This document shows positions 19,612 to 28,266 of a stretch of 64,000 nucleotides of DNA, one piece after another. Source of the DNA: Oceanospirillum maris DSM 6286 (lineage in GTDB: Bacteria > Pseudomonadota > Gammaproteobacteria > Pseudomonadales > Halomonadaceae); NCBI RefSeq assembly GCF_000422865.1, contig NZ_AUGW01000003.1, forward strand, positions 248,001 to 312,000. The letters are read 5' to 3'. A program made the position numbers and the translations under genes. The notes beneath the pieces were generated by a model. It searched no databases. It was not told the DNA's origin and saw nothing but the letters and a program-made list of their open reading frames with translations. Positions within the stretch are counted from its first letter, which is position 1, and each line of letters starts with the position of its first letter.

Positions 19612-20354
19612 AGTATGCCCTCCGGTATTTCACCGCCTAGCTCAAGAAATGCATCACGGCTAATGGGTTCAAAACGTACTCTATCCCCTACCTGAACCGG
19701 CATCGTCGGATCAGCGTCAGGGTTAAACATACGTGTAGGGCAAAGGCCAATCAAATTCCATCCACCGGGAGAAACTGCAGGGTAAACAGCGGTTTGGCGA
19801 TCAGCAATGGCGATAGCACCACGGGGAACTTTCTGACGCGGCGTTGACAATCGAGGTGCTGCGATACGTGCATCAACCTCGCCCAAATAAGCAAAACCTG
19901 GAGCAAAACCGATCGCATAGACCCGATACTCCATCGCACTGTGTAGCTGAATTACCTCATCAATACTTAAGCCAGCACCTTCAGCTAAGGCTGCTAGGTC
20001 AGGCCCTGACTCTTCGCTATACCAAGCAGGTAACGCCACAACCTTACTTTCAAGTGTTGACGCATCTTCAAGTATTGAAGAAGAGGTCAAGTGAGTCAGA
20101 AGCGTTTTGATCCGGTGCTGCACCGCAAGATGATCGGTAAGATAAAGGTTATAGATCACCAAAAGAGAGGCATAGGACGGCACAAGATCGATAATATGTT
20201 CGCCCATCTGATCTTGTAATACGGCAACCGCTTGCTGAACTCGATCAGAAATATCTGGGCTGGTTTTATCCCCAAAATAGATAATGAGCGCATTCTCTCC
20301 GGCGATCTGAATATCAAGAGGAGCGACAGGCTGTAAGCCGTTAGCATCTACCAT
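19608..20354 (-). CDS. pxpB: 5-oxoprolinase subunit PxpB
   Basis: KipI/YbgJ-type subunit of 5-oxoprolinase, with cyclophilin-like and allophanate-hydrolase subunit 1 features. Motifs AIGFAPGFAYLGEVD, RLSTPRQKVPRGAIAIADRQTAVYP and SPGGWNLIG match the family. The start is placed at ATG 20354, which follows GAGGT; a GTG two codons earlier overlaps that ribosome site. About 249 aa. It lies 7 bp from pxpA and overlaps pxpC by four bases, a tight operon expected for one enzyme complex. Confidence 0.93.
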   Translation of the reverse strand: MVDANGLQPVAPLDIQIAGENALIIYFGDKTSPDISDRVQQAVAVLQDQMGEHIIDLVPSYASLLVIYNLYLTDHLAVQHRIKTLLTHLTSSSILEDASTLESKVVALPAWYSEESGPDLAALAEGAGLSIDEVIQLHSAMEYRVYAIGFAPGFAYLGEVDARIAAPRLSTPRQKVPRGAIAIADRQTAVYPAVSPGGWNLIGLCPTRMFNPDADPTMPVQVGDRVRFEPISRDAFLELGGEIPEGIL

Positions 20355-20361
20355 AACCACC

Positions 20362-21090
20362 TCATGACTGAATCAGTTGACGAATATCCTGAATAGCATT
20401 AACACCATCCATATTGTCACCGTGAACACACAAGGTATCGGCTCGTAGCGTTAAAGTGTTACCGCCAACGGTTGTTACCGTTCCGGTTTCTTTTAACTGT
20501 TTAACTTGCGCTAACATCTTCTCTTTATTATGTACCGCACCGGCTTTACTACGGGCCAATAGCTTACCGTCGTCGTCATAACAGCGGTCAGCAAAAAGTT
20601 CAAACCAAAGCGTTAAACCCGCCGCTTTAGCTTCTTCAAGATGCGCTTCTGCTTGAGGGGTACTTTGTAGCATCAGCACAAGAGGGCGATGGTACTCAGC
20701 AATAGCCGTCATAATAACCGAGCGAACCGCTTCATCAGCCATCATATCGTTATACATCGCGCCATGGGGTTTCACGTAGCTCAGTGTTAAACCTTGCGTC
20801 ATCGCCATGCCATCAATTGCTGCAATCTGATACTGCACCATGGCTTTAAGCTCTGCGGGTGATGCTTTTATAGAGCGTCGACCAAAACCCACTTGATCGG
20901 GATACCCTGGGTGAGCACCAATGGTGACGCTATGTTCTTTTGCCAACGCCAATGTATTCTGTAGCACAAGCGGATCACCGGCATGAAAACCACAGGCAAT
21001 ATTAGCCTGATCGATATGGGGCATTACGGCATCATCTAACCCCATTTTCCATGCACCAAAGCTTTCACCTAAATCACAATTCAGCTTCAT
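20362..21090 (-). CDS. pxpA: 5-oxoprolinase subunit PxpA (LamB/YcsF family)
   Basis: 242-aa YcsF/LamB-family subunit of the three-part 5-oxoprolinase. Diagnostic stretches are MKLNCDLGESFGAW, QANIACGFHAGDP, IGAHPGYPD, GRRSI, VKPHGAMYN and FADRCYDDDGKLLARS. GAGGG precedes the ATG. It sits directly after the DUF1445 gene and before pxpB, the order also seen around Bacillus ycsF-ycsI-kipI-kipA. The protein is cytoplasmic and acts with PxpBC in ATP-driven ring opening of 5-oxoproline. Confidence 0.95.
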   Translation of the reverse strand: MKLNCDLGESFGAWKMGLDDAVMPHIDQANIACGFHAGDPLVLQNTLALAKEHSVTIGAHPGYPDQVGFGRRSIKASPAELKAMVQYQIAAIDGMAMTQGLTLSYVKPHGAMYNDMMADEAVRSVIMTAIAEYHRPLVLMLQSTPQAEAHLEEAKAAGLTLWFELFADRCYDDDGKLLARSKAGAVHNKEKMLAQVKQLKETGTVTTVGGNTLTLRADTLCVHGDNMDGVNAIQDIRQLIQS

Positions 21091-21102
21091 AACAAGACCC
21101 TC

Positions 21103-21888
21103 TTAAAGCACCGCAAGGCGGCTGTTTGGTAGGTCAGTAATCAGCATATGACCGGGGCTATGGGTAATACAAAGTGGTGGCTTGGCCTGTTCAATAGCCA
21201 CTTGAGGCGTTACACCGCAGGCCCAAAAAACAGGCACTTCACCTTCGTTAATCGTGACTGCATCACCAAAATCTGGCTGATTGATATCACAAATGCCGAT
21301 TTGAGCGGGATCACCAAAATGTAGCGGTGCACCATGAACCGAGGGGAATCGGGTACAAATTTGGATAGCGCGAATGGCATCCGCAGGCTTCATCGGACGC
21401 ATACTAACCACCGTTGTACCACTGAAGCGACCCGCAGGACGGCAGTCAATATTCGTACGATACATCGGCACGTTAACGCCTTCTGTAATATTACGAACCT
21501 CAAGACCGTCCGCTAATAACGCTTCTTCAAAAGAGAACGAGCAGCCGAGAAGAAAAGTCACCAAGTCATCTTGCCAAAAGGGGGTTATATCCGCCACTTC
21601 CTGAGTTAACACACCAGCTTCATAAATACGATATTTTGGAATATCCGTGCGAATATCAATATCTTGGCCAAGGTCAGGCAACATGAAATCACCAGGCTGA
21701 CTCGACATGCCTACAATAGGGCAAGGCTTAGGGTTGAGCTGGCAAAACTGTAAGAACTCATTCGCCCACTCTTTCGGCATAATCGCTAAATTGCCTTGCA
21801 CAAACCCTTGCGCCAACCCTGATGTGTTGCCGGAAAAGGCACCACTGCGAATCTGTTGACGAACGTCGTATGGTGTCATCTCTTTCAT
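21103..21888 (-). CDS. DUF1445 (YcsI-type) putative hydro-lyase / D-glutamate cyclase N-domain homologue
   Basis: About 261 aa of the DUF1445 family, annotated as putative hydro-lyases and homologous to the N-terminal half of mammalian D-glutamate cyclase (DGLUCY). Motifs [60 protein letters not shown] and [14 protein letters not shown] fit. ATG 21888 is chosen because AGAGGGA lies just upstream and homologues start near there; an ATG at 21975 would lie upstream of the predicted -10. It is the first gene of the operon. Exact chemistry alone is unproven; context points to D-glutamate/5-oxoproline. Confidence 0.87.
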   Translation of the reverse strand: MKEMTPYDVRQQIRSGAFSGNTSGLAQGFVQGNLAIMPKEWANEFLQFCQLNPKPCPIVGMSSQPGDFMLPDLGQDIDIRTDIPKYRIYEAGVLTQEVADITPFWQDDLVTFLLGCSFSFEEALLADGLEVRNITEGVNVPMYRTNIDCRPAGRFSGTTVVSMRPMKPADAIRAIQICTRFPSVHGAPLHFGDPAQIGICDINQPDFGDAVTINEGEVPVFWACGVTPQVAIEQAKPPLCITHSPGHMLITDLPNSRLAVL

Positions 21889-21937
21889 AGAAATCCCTCT
21901 GGTGAGCAGCATCCGGTACATCGCCGGATTTAACATT

Positions 21938-21966
21938 ATTATAGGTTGAGTCAATGGTAAGCTGAA
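21938..21966 (-). promoter_or_regulatory. candidate promoter of the D-glutamate/5-oxoproline operon
   Basis: A perfect -10 TATAAT (21938-21943) with a 17-bp spacer and a weak -35 TTCAGC (21961-21966) on the minus strand, about 50 bp before ATG 21888. The weak -35 suggests dependence on an activator or strong control. Confidence 0.55.
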
Positions 21967-21974
21967 TCGATTCA
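21963..21974. promoter_or_regulatory. palindrome overlapping the operon -35, possible operator
   Basis: Perfect 12-bp palindrome TGAATCGATTCA flanked by GC/AGCTT-type extensions. It covers the -35 of the candidate promoter, the usual place for a repressor or class II activator site. No regulator gene is adjacent. Confidence 0.5.
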
Positions 21975-22622
21975 AGCTTAAATCAGAATACCACTATTGC
22001 AGGAATCCCTGATAACAAGGCAAACACTGCTCGCCTGAAAACCAAAATGGAAGCGATTTATCCCATCCAGACACTTGATGTTACAGGGGTTAAAAATTTA
22101 TCAGATTAAAGACAGAAAAACAGACTAAAATAAATCAATTTAACAGCATATAAAATAAGATTAAAAATAAATCACGGTAAAAAAAACCTAAAATAACAAC
22201 ATTACTAGAAAATAAAATGGTCATCGATTTAGCTTGTCACTCAAAGGCAGTCAAAAAAACAGCCCTATCAAGCACCAGCCTAGCGACTCATTATCGGATT
22301 ATCGCTATAAAAAAATCGCTATAAAAATCTGTATAAAAAATAGCTCTTTATCTAATAGACTGATTTTATTAGAAAAAATAATTCACTCTCAGAAAAGCTA
22401 ACCCCATAGTAAAAACACCTTCTTAAAAAATCTAACTTATTGATAAATATAATAAAATCATATAAAAAAACGTCAAAAATACAGATCACCTAAAAAAGAA
22501 ACAACTTATATAAATCAATAAGTTAACGCACCGTATTGGAAAGCCTCCCCTCCTTCGCTAGACTCCCCCTCCCAACGAAAAAGCAAACGACGAGAAAGGA
22601 ATCTCCTCAAACGGAGCACGTG
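21975..22622. other. AT-rich intergenic region with short tandem repeats
   Basis: About 650 bp of very AT-rich DNA between divergent genes, with no credible ORF. At 22301-22341 a 13-14 bp unit ATCGCTATAAAAA occurs twice and is followed by ATCTGTATAAAAAA. Such AT-rich DNA is a natural target of the MvaT-type protein encoded at 43914-44261. The 3' part must hold the endonuclease promoter. Confidence 0.5.
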
Positions 22623-23453
22623 ATGAGATTTCTTTCCTTAATACTAATGTTTATTTTAACGCTATCGGCCCATGCAGCCCCCAGCTTCTCCTCAGCAAAG
22701 AAAGATGCGATCAAGGTCTATCAAGGCCAAGAAACCAGCTTCTACTGTGGCTGCAAATACAAATACCAAGGTAAAAAGCTGTCGCCAGACTGGGAAAGCT
22801 GCGGCTACCAACCTCGAAAACAGGCGAAACGTGGCTCCCGTATCGAGTGGGAACACGCTGTACCTGCGTGGCACTTTGGCCACCAACTACAATGCTGGAA
22901 GGACGGGGGCCGAAAGAACTGTACCCGCAATGATCCTAAGTTCTCTGCAATGGAAGCAGACTTGATGAACCTAGTACCGGCTGTTGGCGAATTAAATGGC
23001 GATCGTAGTAATTACAAGTACGGCATGATAGCCGGTGAAGCCCGAGCCTATGGCCGCTGTGATTTTGAAGTGGATTTCAAGGGAAAAACGGCAGAGCCAG
23101 CAGAACAGGTACGCGGTGATATCGCACGCATCTACTTTTATATGCAAGAGACCTACGGCTTACAAATCAGCCAACAACAGAAACAATTATTGGACGCGTG
23201 GAATCGACAAGATCCAGAATCAGACTGGGAGCGTGAACGTAAACGTCGGATTGAAAAACTACAGGGCGTGAGATTACCGCAGAAGAAAACCAAAATGGTA
23301 GCGCTAGCCACCAGCAGCCTAAACTGCGATGCCTTACCACGTACCTGCGGTCAGATGAATAACTGCAAACAAGCTAAACTGGCCCTAGCCTGTGGCAACA
23401 CCCGTCTTGATCGAGACAACGATGGCGTCCCTTGCGAAGCGCTATGCAAGTAA
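22623..23453 (+). CDS. secreted endonuclease I with C-terminal Excalibur domain
   Basis: Exported nuclease of 276 aa. The start [18 protein letters not shown] is a clean signal peptide (cleavage near AHA-AP), with GGAG at the right distance before ATG 22623; the longer frame upstream is rejected. The body is EndA/Dns type: [21 protein letters not shown] (His-Glu catalytic region), [23 protein letters not shown] and eight or more cysteines. A linker of about 30 residues leads to an Excalibur-type tail ([10 protein letters not shown]...[14 protein letters not shown]) with the DxDxDG calcium-like loop. The classical enzyme is about 230 aa, so the tail is an addition. Probably degrades extracellular DNA. 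Confidence 0.9.
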   Translation: MRFLSLILMFILTLSAHAAPSFSSAKKDAIKVYQGQETSFYCGCKYKYQGKKLSPDWESCGYQPRKQAKRGSRIEWEHAVPAWHFGHQLQCWKDGGRKNCTRNDPKFSAMEADLMNLVPAVGELNGDRSNYKYGMIAGEARAYGRCDFEVDFKGKTAEPAEQVRGDIARIYFYMQETYGLQISQQQKQLLDAWNRQDPESDWERERKRRIEKLQGVRLPQKKTKMVALATSSLNCDALPRTCGQMNNCKQAKLALACGNTRLDRDNDGVPCEALCK

Positions 23454-23738
23454 TTTAGCAGAGAAAAGTTAAATAAAGAATCAACTAGGCAGGAAAAAAT
23501 AAACGGAGAGGGTGCTATAAGAAAACCTCTAAAAAGGAGGTTGGCATCCTTGCCAGTCATACCCCACATCACTTCCATGTTCGGCCTATGATAGAGCGCA
23601 GAGCGTTACAATAATACTGACCCAAACCCTAAAAACCCCAAGGGAATTCCCTAGCAATCAATCCAAAAACAGCCAACGGCAGAAAAATCTACCGTTAACA
23701 TTAAATATAACTCAGTTTAGACGTTCGGTTTATTCCGT

Positions 23739-25886
23739 TTAAAAGTGCCGTTTAAACGGCGGCAGGCTATTCAATAGCTGTTTACCATAACGTTTGGTTT
23801 GCACCCGTCGATCTAACAGCGATACTGTCCCGGTATCACTTTCTGTGCGCAAAAGTCGGCCAACCGCTTGAACCAAGCGTATTGATGCATCCGGCACCGT
23901 AATCTGTAAAAAGGGATTCCCGCCTTTGGCTTCAATCCACTCAGACAGTGTTTTTTCAACAGGATCATCCGGCACAGAAAATGGGATCCGAGTAATCACG
24001 ACATGGGATAGATACTTTCCAGGTAGGTCAATACCCTCGGCAAAACTGGCCAAACCAAAGATAATACTGCCTTGGCCATCATCAACCCGTGCACGGTGGC
24101 GCTCTAACAGCACCATTTTTGTTAAATCATCTTGAACCAAAATAATATTAAGTAGAGAAGCCGGTAGCTTATCGAGCACATCGCGCATCTGTCGACGGGA
24201 TGAGAACAGTACCAAGGTGCCTTCCTCTTTTTTAATTTTTTCCTTAACAAATGTCACAATTTGCAGAGTATGCAATTCACTTTGTGTCGGGTCACAAGCT
24301 TCTTCGGGTAACGCCAAAACCCCATTATTTTGAAAATCAAACGGGCTAGGCACCACCATACAGGCCGCATCTTCAGGCAGTCCGGCGCGGGTTCGAATAC
24401 GATCAAAACTCCCCAGGGCAGTTAATGTTGCGGAAGATAACACCGCCGCAAAACAGGGTTGCCATAAATTACGCGCTAAAGTACCTGCTGCACTAATCGG
24501 ACTGCAGGACACCTCTAGGTCAAGATCCACTTGCTGATTCTGTAGAGTAATCCAACGGGCAATCGGCATAACGCCTTCTACTTGAGGTGCAGCATACATG
24601 CCCCATAATTCCCAAGCAGATACGGCTCGCCCGTGGAGCATGGTAGCCAAGGGCAACCATTGTTCGCTTTCTTCTTTGCCCAGAGCGCTTGCGGCTTCGG
24701 GATCAAGGGCATCCTTAAGCTGTTTAACGATAACCTCTAGCTTCTGACATAAACTGGCAAAGCTAATCTTAAGATTCAAAGCACTTTGGGTCAGTGCATC
24801 CGGTACGATACCCTTTTCAAAGCGATAAACAGGGCGAACATCTTTATCCATATTCTCTGGGGAAAAATGCGTTATCTCATGCAGCTGTCGATAACACTCC
24901 GCAAGCTCAATCTCTAAGGTATTGAGGATTTCGGGTAGCTGATTGAGCTGTCGAAGAATAAGCTCATCTCGTCCAAGCTCGGTATTTAAATCGGTGAGTG
25001 ATTTTTTCAGTAACCGTAACCATTGCAAGGAAGCATTGACTCGGAAGCTACCGGCAAAGTGGTCAATCGCCTTATCGGGTAGATGATGACCTTCATCGAA
25101 GATATAAATAGTATCCTGAGGATCAGGCAAAACAACCCCGCCCCCTAGTGATAAATCCGCTAAGACAAGATCATGGTTAGCAACAATAATATCGGCGCCG
25201 TCCAACTCGTTTCTCGCCTTAAAAAAAGCACAGCTACTAAAGTTACTGCAACGACGATTGGTACACTGATTATGATCGGTGGTAATGCGCCGCCAAACAG
25301 GCTCCTCAAGGGAATCCTTCCAGCTATCTCTATCACCTTCCCAGCGACCCGATAAGTACTGCTGAGCCATCTCCTGATAAAGAGCAACCGCTTCTTTGGA
25401 GCTTTTATTGCTTTGCAGAAACTCATCAAACAACGACATGGTCGCCTGTGCTGCTTGAGGTTCACTGGCTTCTTCTAACGACTGCTCCAAACGGCTTAGA
25501 CAAAGATAGCGACTACGGCCTTTAGCCAACGCATATTTAAAGGATATTTCAGCGTATTTTTGCAGATCAGGTAGGTCTTTAAAGATCAGCTGTTCTTGCA
25601 GGGCAACGGTTGCGGTAGAAACCACAATGCGCTTATCTCGCGCCTTCGCAACGGGCAGAGCCGCAACAAGATAGGCAAGGGTTTTTCCGGTACCAGTACC
25701 CGCTTCAATAGCACAGACATGGGCGGTGCTGGTACGAACCCCATCGCTTGACGTTTGAATATTACCCAACGTACGGGCAATTTGAGCCACCATAAGCCTC
25801 TGCCCCTGTCGCGCTTTAAGCTTACGATTTTTCAGGAAGGTGGAATAAGCAGACTGAATTTCAGATTTGATGGCGTCGGTTAACAT
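23739..25886 (-). CDS. dinG: ATP-dependent DNA helicase DinG
   Basis: XPD-like superfamily 2 helicase with an Fe-S cluster that unwinds DNA, including R-loops, in a 5'-3' direction. 715 aa against 716 in E. coli. Walker A is EAGTGTGKTLAY (61-72), the Fe-S cysteines lie in RYLCLSR and in CTNRRCSNFSSC, the Walker B box is IFDEGHHL, and late motifs are SSATLTALGSF and QAVGRLLRTESD. GAGG lies six bases before ATG 25886. Monocistronic. Confidence 0.95.
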   Translation of the reverse strand: MLTDAIKSEIQSAYSTFLKNRKLKARQGQRLMVAQIARTLGNIQTSSDGVRTSTAHVCAIEAGTGTGKTLAYLVAALPVAKARDKRIVVSTATVALQEQLIFKDLPDLQKYAEISFKYALAKGRSRYLCLSRLEQSLEEASEPQAAQATMSLFDEFLQSNKSSKEAVALYQEMAQQYLSGRWEGDRDSWKDSLEEPVWRRITTDHNQCTNRRCSNFSSCAFFKARNELDGADIIVANHDLVLADLSLGGGVVLPDPQDTIYIFDEGHHLPDKAIDHFAGSFRVNASLQWLRLLKKSLTDLNTELGRDELILRQLNQLPEILNTLEIELAECYRQLHEITHFSPENMDKDVRPVYRFEKGIVPDALTQSALNLKISFASLCQKLEVIVKQLKDALDPEAASALGKEESEQWLPLATMLHGRAVSAWELWGMYAAPQVEGVMPIARWITLQNQQVDLDLEVSCSPISAAGTLARNLWQPCFAAVLSSATLTALGSFDRIRTRAGLPEDAACMVVPSPFDFQNNGVLALPEEACDPTQSELHTLQIVTFVKEKIKKEEGTLVLFSSRRQMRDVLDKLPASLLNIILVQDDLTKMVLLERHRARVDDGQGSIIFGLASFAEGIDLPGKYLSHVVITRIPFSVPDDPVEKTLSEWIEAKGGNPFLQITVPDASIRLVQAVGRLLRTESDTGTVSLLDRRVQTKRYGKQLLNSLPPFKRHF

Positions 25887-25994
25887 GCAAGCCTCTTTTT
25901 ATCGGTCTGCAATTTTAACCGAAGCCTGTGTTGGGTAACAGCACCGTTAAGGTACAAAAATGGAACACACCACAAGGCGCTAGTCATAAAACAC

Positions 25995-26018
25995 AAAAAG
26001 CCGGACAAAGCCGGCTTT
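25995..26018 (-). terminator. terminator of the TIGR02647 gene
   Basis: Stem AAAGCCGG/CCGGCTTT with a 6-nt loop, then UUUUUGUGUUUU on the minus strand; about 110 bp after the gene and upstream of dinG. Confidence 0.75.
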
Positions 26019-26126
26019 AGGTGATGTCTTTTTTTAACAATATATTTGCACCGTATGACGATGAAGGGCTACGTTCTATCGATTCTACCTACTCTATCGC
26101 TATAACCTCTGTTCTACCTATCGCTG

Positions 26127-26381
26127 CTATTCTGCCGCTGCTCTTTCTGAGGTCAGCAAAATAGTTTTAAGGGCTTGAGCATGCTCTGCTGCCGTGTGAC
26201 CTAAAGAGGTTAAATAGCCTCCATCTTCCTGTGTAATTAAGCCCTTATCATACAAACGACACGTTGCAGCAATAATATCTGAATCTGCTTCACCATGAAC
26301 CTTGATACCCTCTTGCATACTGCTGAGGTTAAATTGGATCAGTACGTTTATTTCCTGATGCTGCTCTTCCGTTATACGCAT
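26127..26381 (-). CDS. TIGR02647 family protein
   Basis: A small protein of 84 aa matching the conserved gammaproteobacterial TIGR02647 family: QFNLSSMQEGIKVH, IAATCRLYDKGLI, DGGYLTSLGHTAAEHAQAL. It is annotated in places as a putative DNA-binding protein and has winged-helix-like spacing, but its function is unknown. The start at 26381 (MRITEEQ) follows AGAGGA, and homologues begin there; an ATG twelve codons upstream is less likely. Confidence 0.8.
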   Translation of the reverse strand: MRITEEQHQEINVLIQFNLSSMQEGIKVHGEADSDIIAATCRLYDKGLITQEDGGYLTSLGHTAAEHAQALKTILLTSERAAAE

Positions 26382-26563
26382 AATGCGATCCTCTTTTATT
26401 GTTCTAACGATGCCCATTTACAGCAAGCATCCTCTTTGATATCAGGATATCTACTACCGTTACTGTATCAAGTTTTTTTGCTGAGCGTTACCACTATTCT
26501 TGCTTATATTTTTACTTGGATGTGGATTCAAATAGCCACTTAACATGCTGAAAGCACAGACAT

Positions 26564-26604
26564 AAAAAAACCGATACGAGAAATCGCATCGGTTTTTTAT
26601 TTTT
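26564..26604 (-). terminator. terminator of rhlB
   Basis: Arms AACCGAT (26569-26575) and ATCGGTT (26588-26594) flanked by A7 and T6, so it can act on both strands. It lies about 60 bp beyond the rhlB stop. Confidence 0.8.
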
Positions 26605-26665
26605 CGGATCAGGCAGGTCAAATCTAGAAGACACCCGCTCCGATTATCACCATCATTAACGGATA

Positions 26666-28135
26666 TTATTGTTTGTTATCAACTAAGTTGTTATCAATTA
26701 AGCTTATATCAGGTTGTTGGCTTTCAATTTTCTTACCGATAAATTCTTCAATATCCGGTAGAACAAAAGCATCTTCTTCGCCAATAAAGCTGATAGAAAC
26801 CCCCAGAGAACCCGCACGACCGGTACGACCGATGCGGTGTACGTAATCTTCTGGGTCATCCGGCAGTGTAAAATTCACCACATGGCTAACATCGTCAATA
26901 TGGATACCACGTCCTGCCACATCAGTTGCAACCAAAACCTGGATTGACCCATCGCGGAAATTCTCAAGTGTGGAGATCCGTTTACGTTGCTCGACTTCAC
27001 CGGACAGCATCGCAACACGAATACCCGCTCGCTTCAATTGATCGCAAAGTACGCGGACACGATCTCGGCGGTTAGCAAAAACGATAACCCGATCCCAGCC
27101 TTCTTTGCGCATTAAACTGATCAGCAGTTTCTCTTTATCAGAATCTGCGACGATATAGGCGTGTTGCTCTACATTAACGTTGGTCTGCTCTTCCGACTCA
27201 ATTTCAATACGTGCAGGCTCATAAGTCCACATCGCCGCAAGGTTTTCAACATCCTGCGGATAGGTGGCGCTAAACAGGAAAGTCTGACGCTCTTCTTTCT
27301 TCGGTGTTGCACGAATAATACGCTTCACATCAGGAATAAAGCCCATGCTTAGCATACGATCAGCTTCATCTAAAACAAGAATCTCAACTTCACGTAGGTC
27401 TAAATCACGCTTCTGGTGAAAATCAAGCAAACGACCCGGTGTCGCCACCATAATATCAATCTGGCCTTTTAACTGATCACGCTGTCTTTGGTAATCTATA
27501 CCGCCCACAATCGCGACCACGTTAAAACCACAATGCTTGTTCAACTGATGAGCATCTTTGGCGATCTGCATAACCAGCTCACGGGTTGGCGCGATAATCA
27601 GCGCCCGTGGTGCGCCATTTTTCTGTAGTCCTGGGCCTTCTTCTTCAAGGAAGTAGCTCAAGATGCTAATCAAGAAAGCGGCTGTTTTTCCGGTACCCGT
27701 TTGCGCTTTACCGATAAGATCTTTACCCAGCAGGGTATGTTCCATGGATTGAGATTGAATGGGCGTACAATACTCAAAGCCGGAATCTTGGATCGAGCGC
27801 ATTAACGGCAGTGGTAAATCAAAATCATGAAAACGACTCTGACCTTCAACTTCCGGTACAACAAACTGAGATAGATCCCACGTTTCTTGTGCCTGGGTCT
27901 TTTGCGTATGAGCCTCTTGCGCGCGGGAGCCTTGTTTCTTAAAAGGCTGTCGACGACGGCGCTTATGGCTGCGCTTGGCGCTATTGGATGGTTTGCTGTT
28001 TGTTTCGTTACGTTGCTTATCGTTAATCTGTTCTGATGTATTCTGAGTTTCTGATGGGTTTGACACGGGTTTTTCTACTCCTGAAGCCCTGAACGCATCA
28101 GGGCTTGTCATTAATCTGTTCGCCGTTAGCCGCAT
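26666..28135 (-). CDS. rhlB: DEAD-box RNA helicase RhlB
   Basis: ATP-dependent RNA helicase of 489 aa that in other gammaproteobacteria joins RNase E in the degradosome. A basic low-complexity N-terminus (about 1-80, [17 protein letters not shown]) precedes the core: FHDFDLP, Q motif [45 protein letters not shown], and in the second domain [13 protein letters not shown] and HRIGRTGR. The sequence follows Pseudomonas RhlB. The start is uncertain: ATG 28135 is followed by a GTG at codon 23 preceded by AGGAG, which could be the true start. Single gene with its own terminator. Confidence 0.88.
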   Translation of the reverse strand: MRLTANRLMTSPDAFRASGVEKPVSNPSETQNTSEQINDKQRNETNSKPSNSAKRSHKRRRRQPFKKQGSRAQEAHTQKTQAQETWDLSQFVVPEVEGQSRFHDFDLPLPLMRSIQDSGFEYCTPIQSQSMEHTLLGKDLIGKAQTGTGKTAAFLISILSYFLEEEGPGLQKNGAPRALIIAPTRELVMQIAKDAHQLNKHCGFNVVAIVGGIDYQRQRDQLKGQIDIMVATPGRLLDFHQKRDLDLREVEILVLDEADRMLSMGFIPDVKRIIRATPKKEERQTFLFSATYPQDVENLAAMWTYEPARIEIESEEQTNVNVEQHAYIVADSDKEKLLISLMRKEGWDRVIVFANRRDRVRVLCDQLKRAGIRVAMLSGEVEQRKRISTLENFRDGSIQVLVATDVAGRGIHIDDVSHVVNFTLPDDPEDYVHRIGRTGRAGSLGVSISFIGEEDAFVLPDIEEFIGKKIESQQPDISLIDNNLVDNKQ

Positions 28136-28266
28136 TGTCTCAGGTTTTAAGCTTCAACACAGTTTTTTCTGCAAAAAACGTCAAACAAGCGCCGGTTATA
28201 GAATGTATAGAATGAATGACACATCAAATGCTGTCGCACGTTCAAGTGAAACCCTTAATGGTCTTT

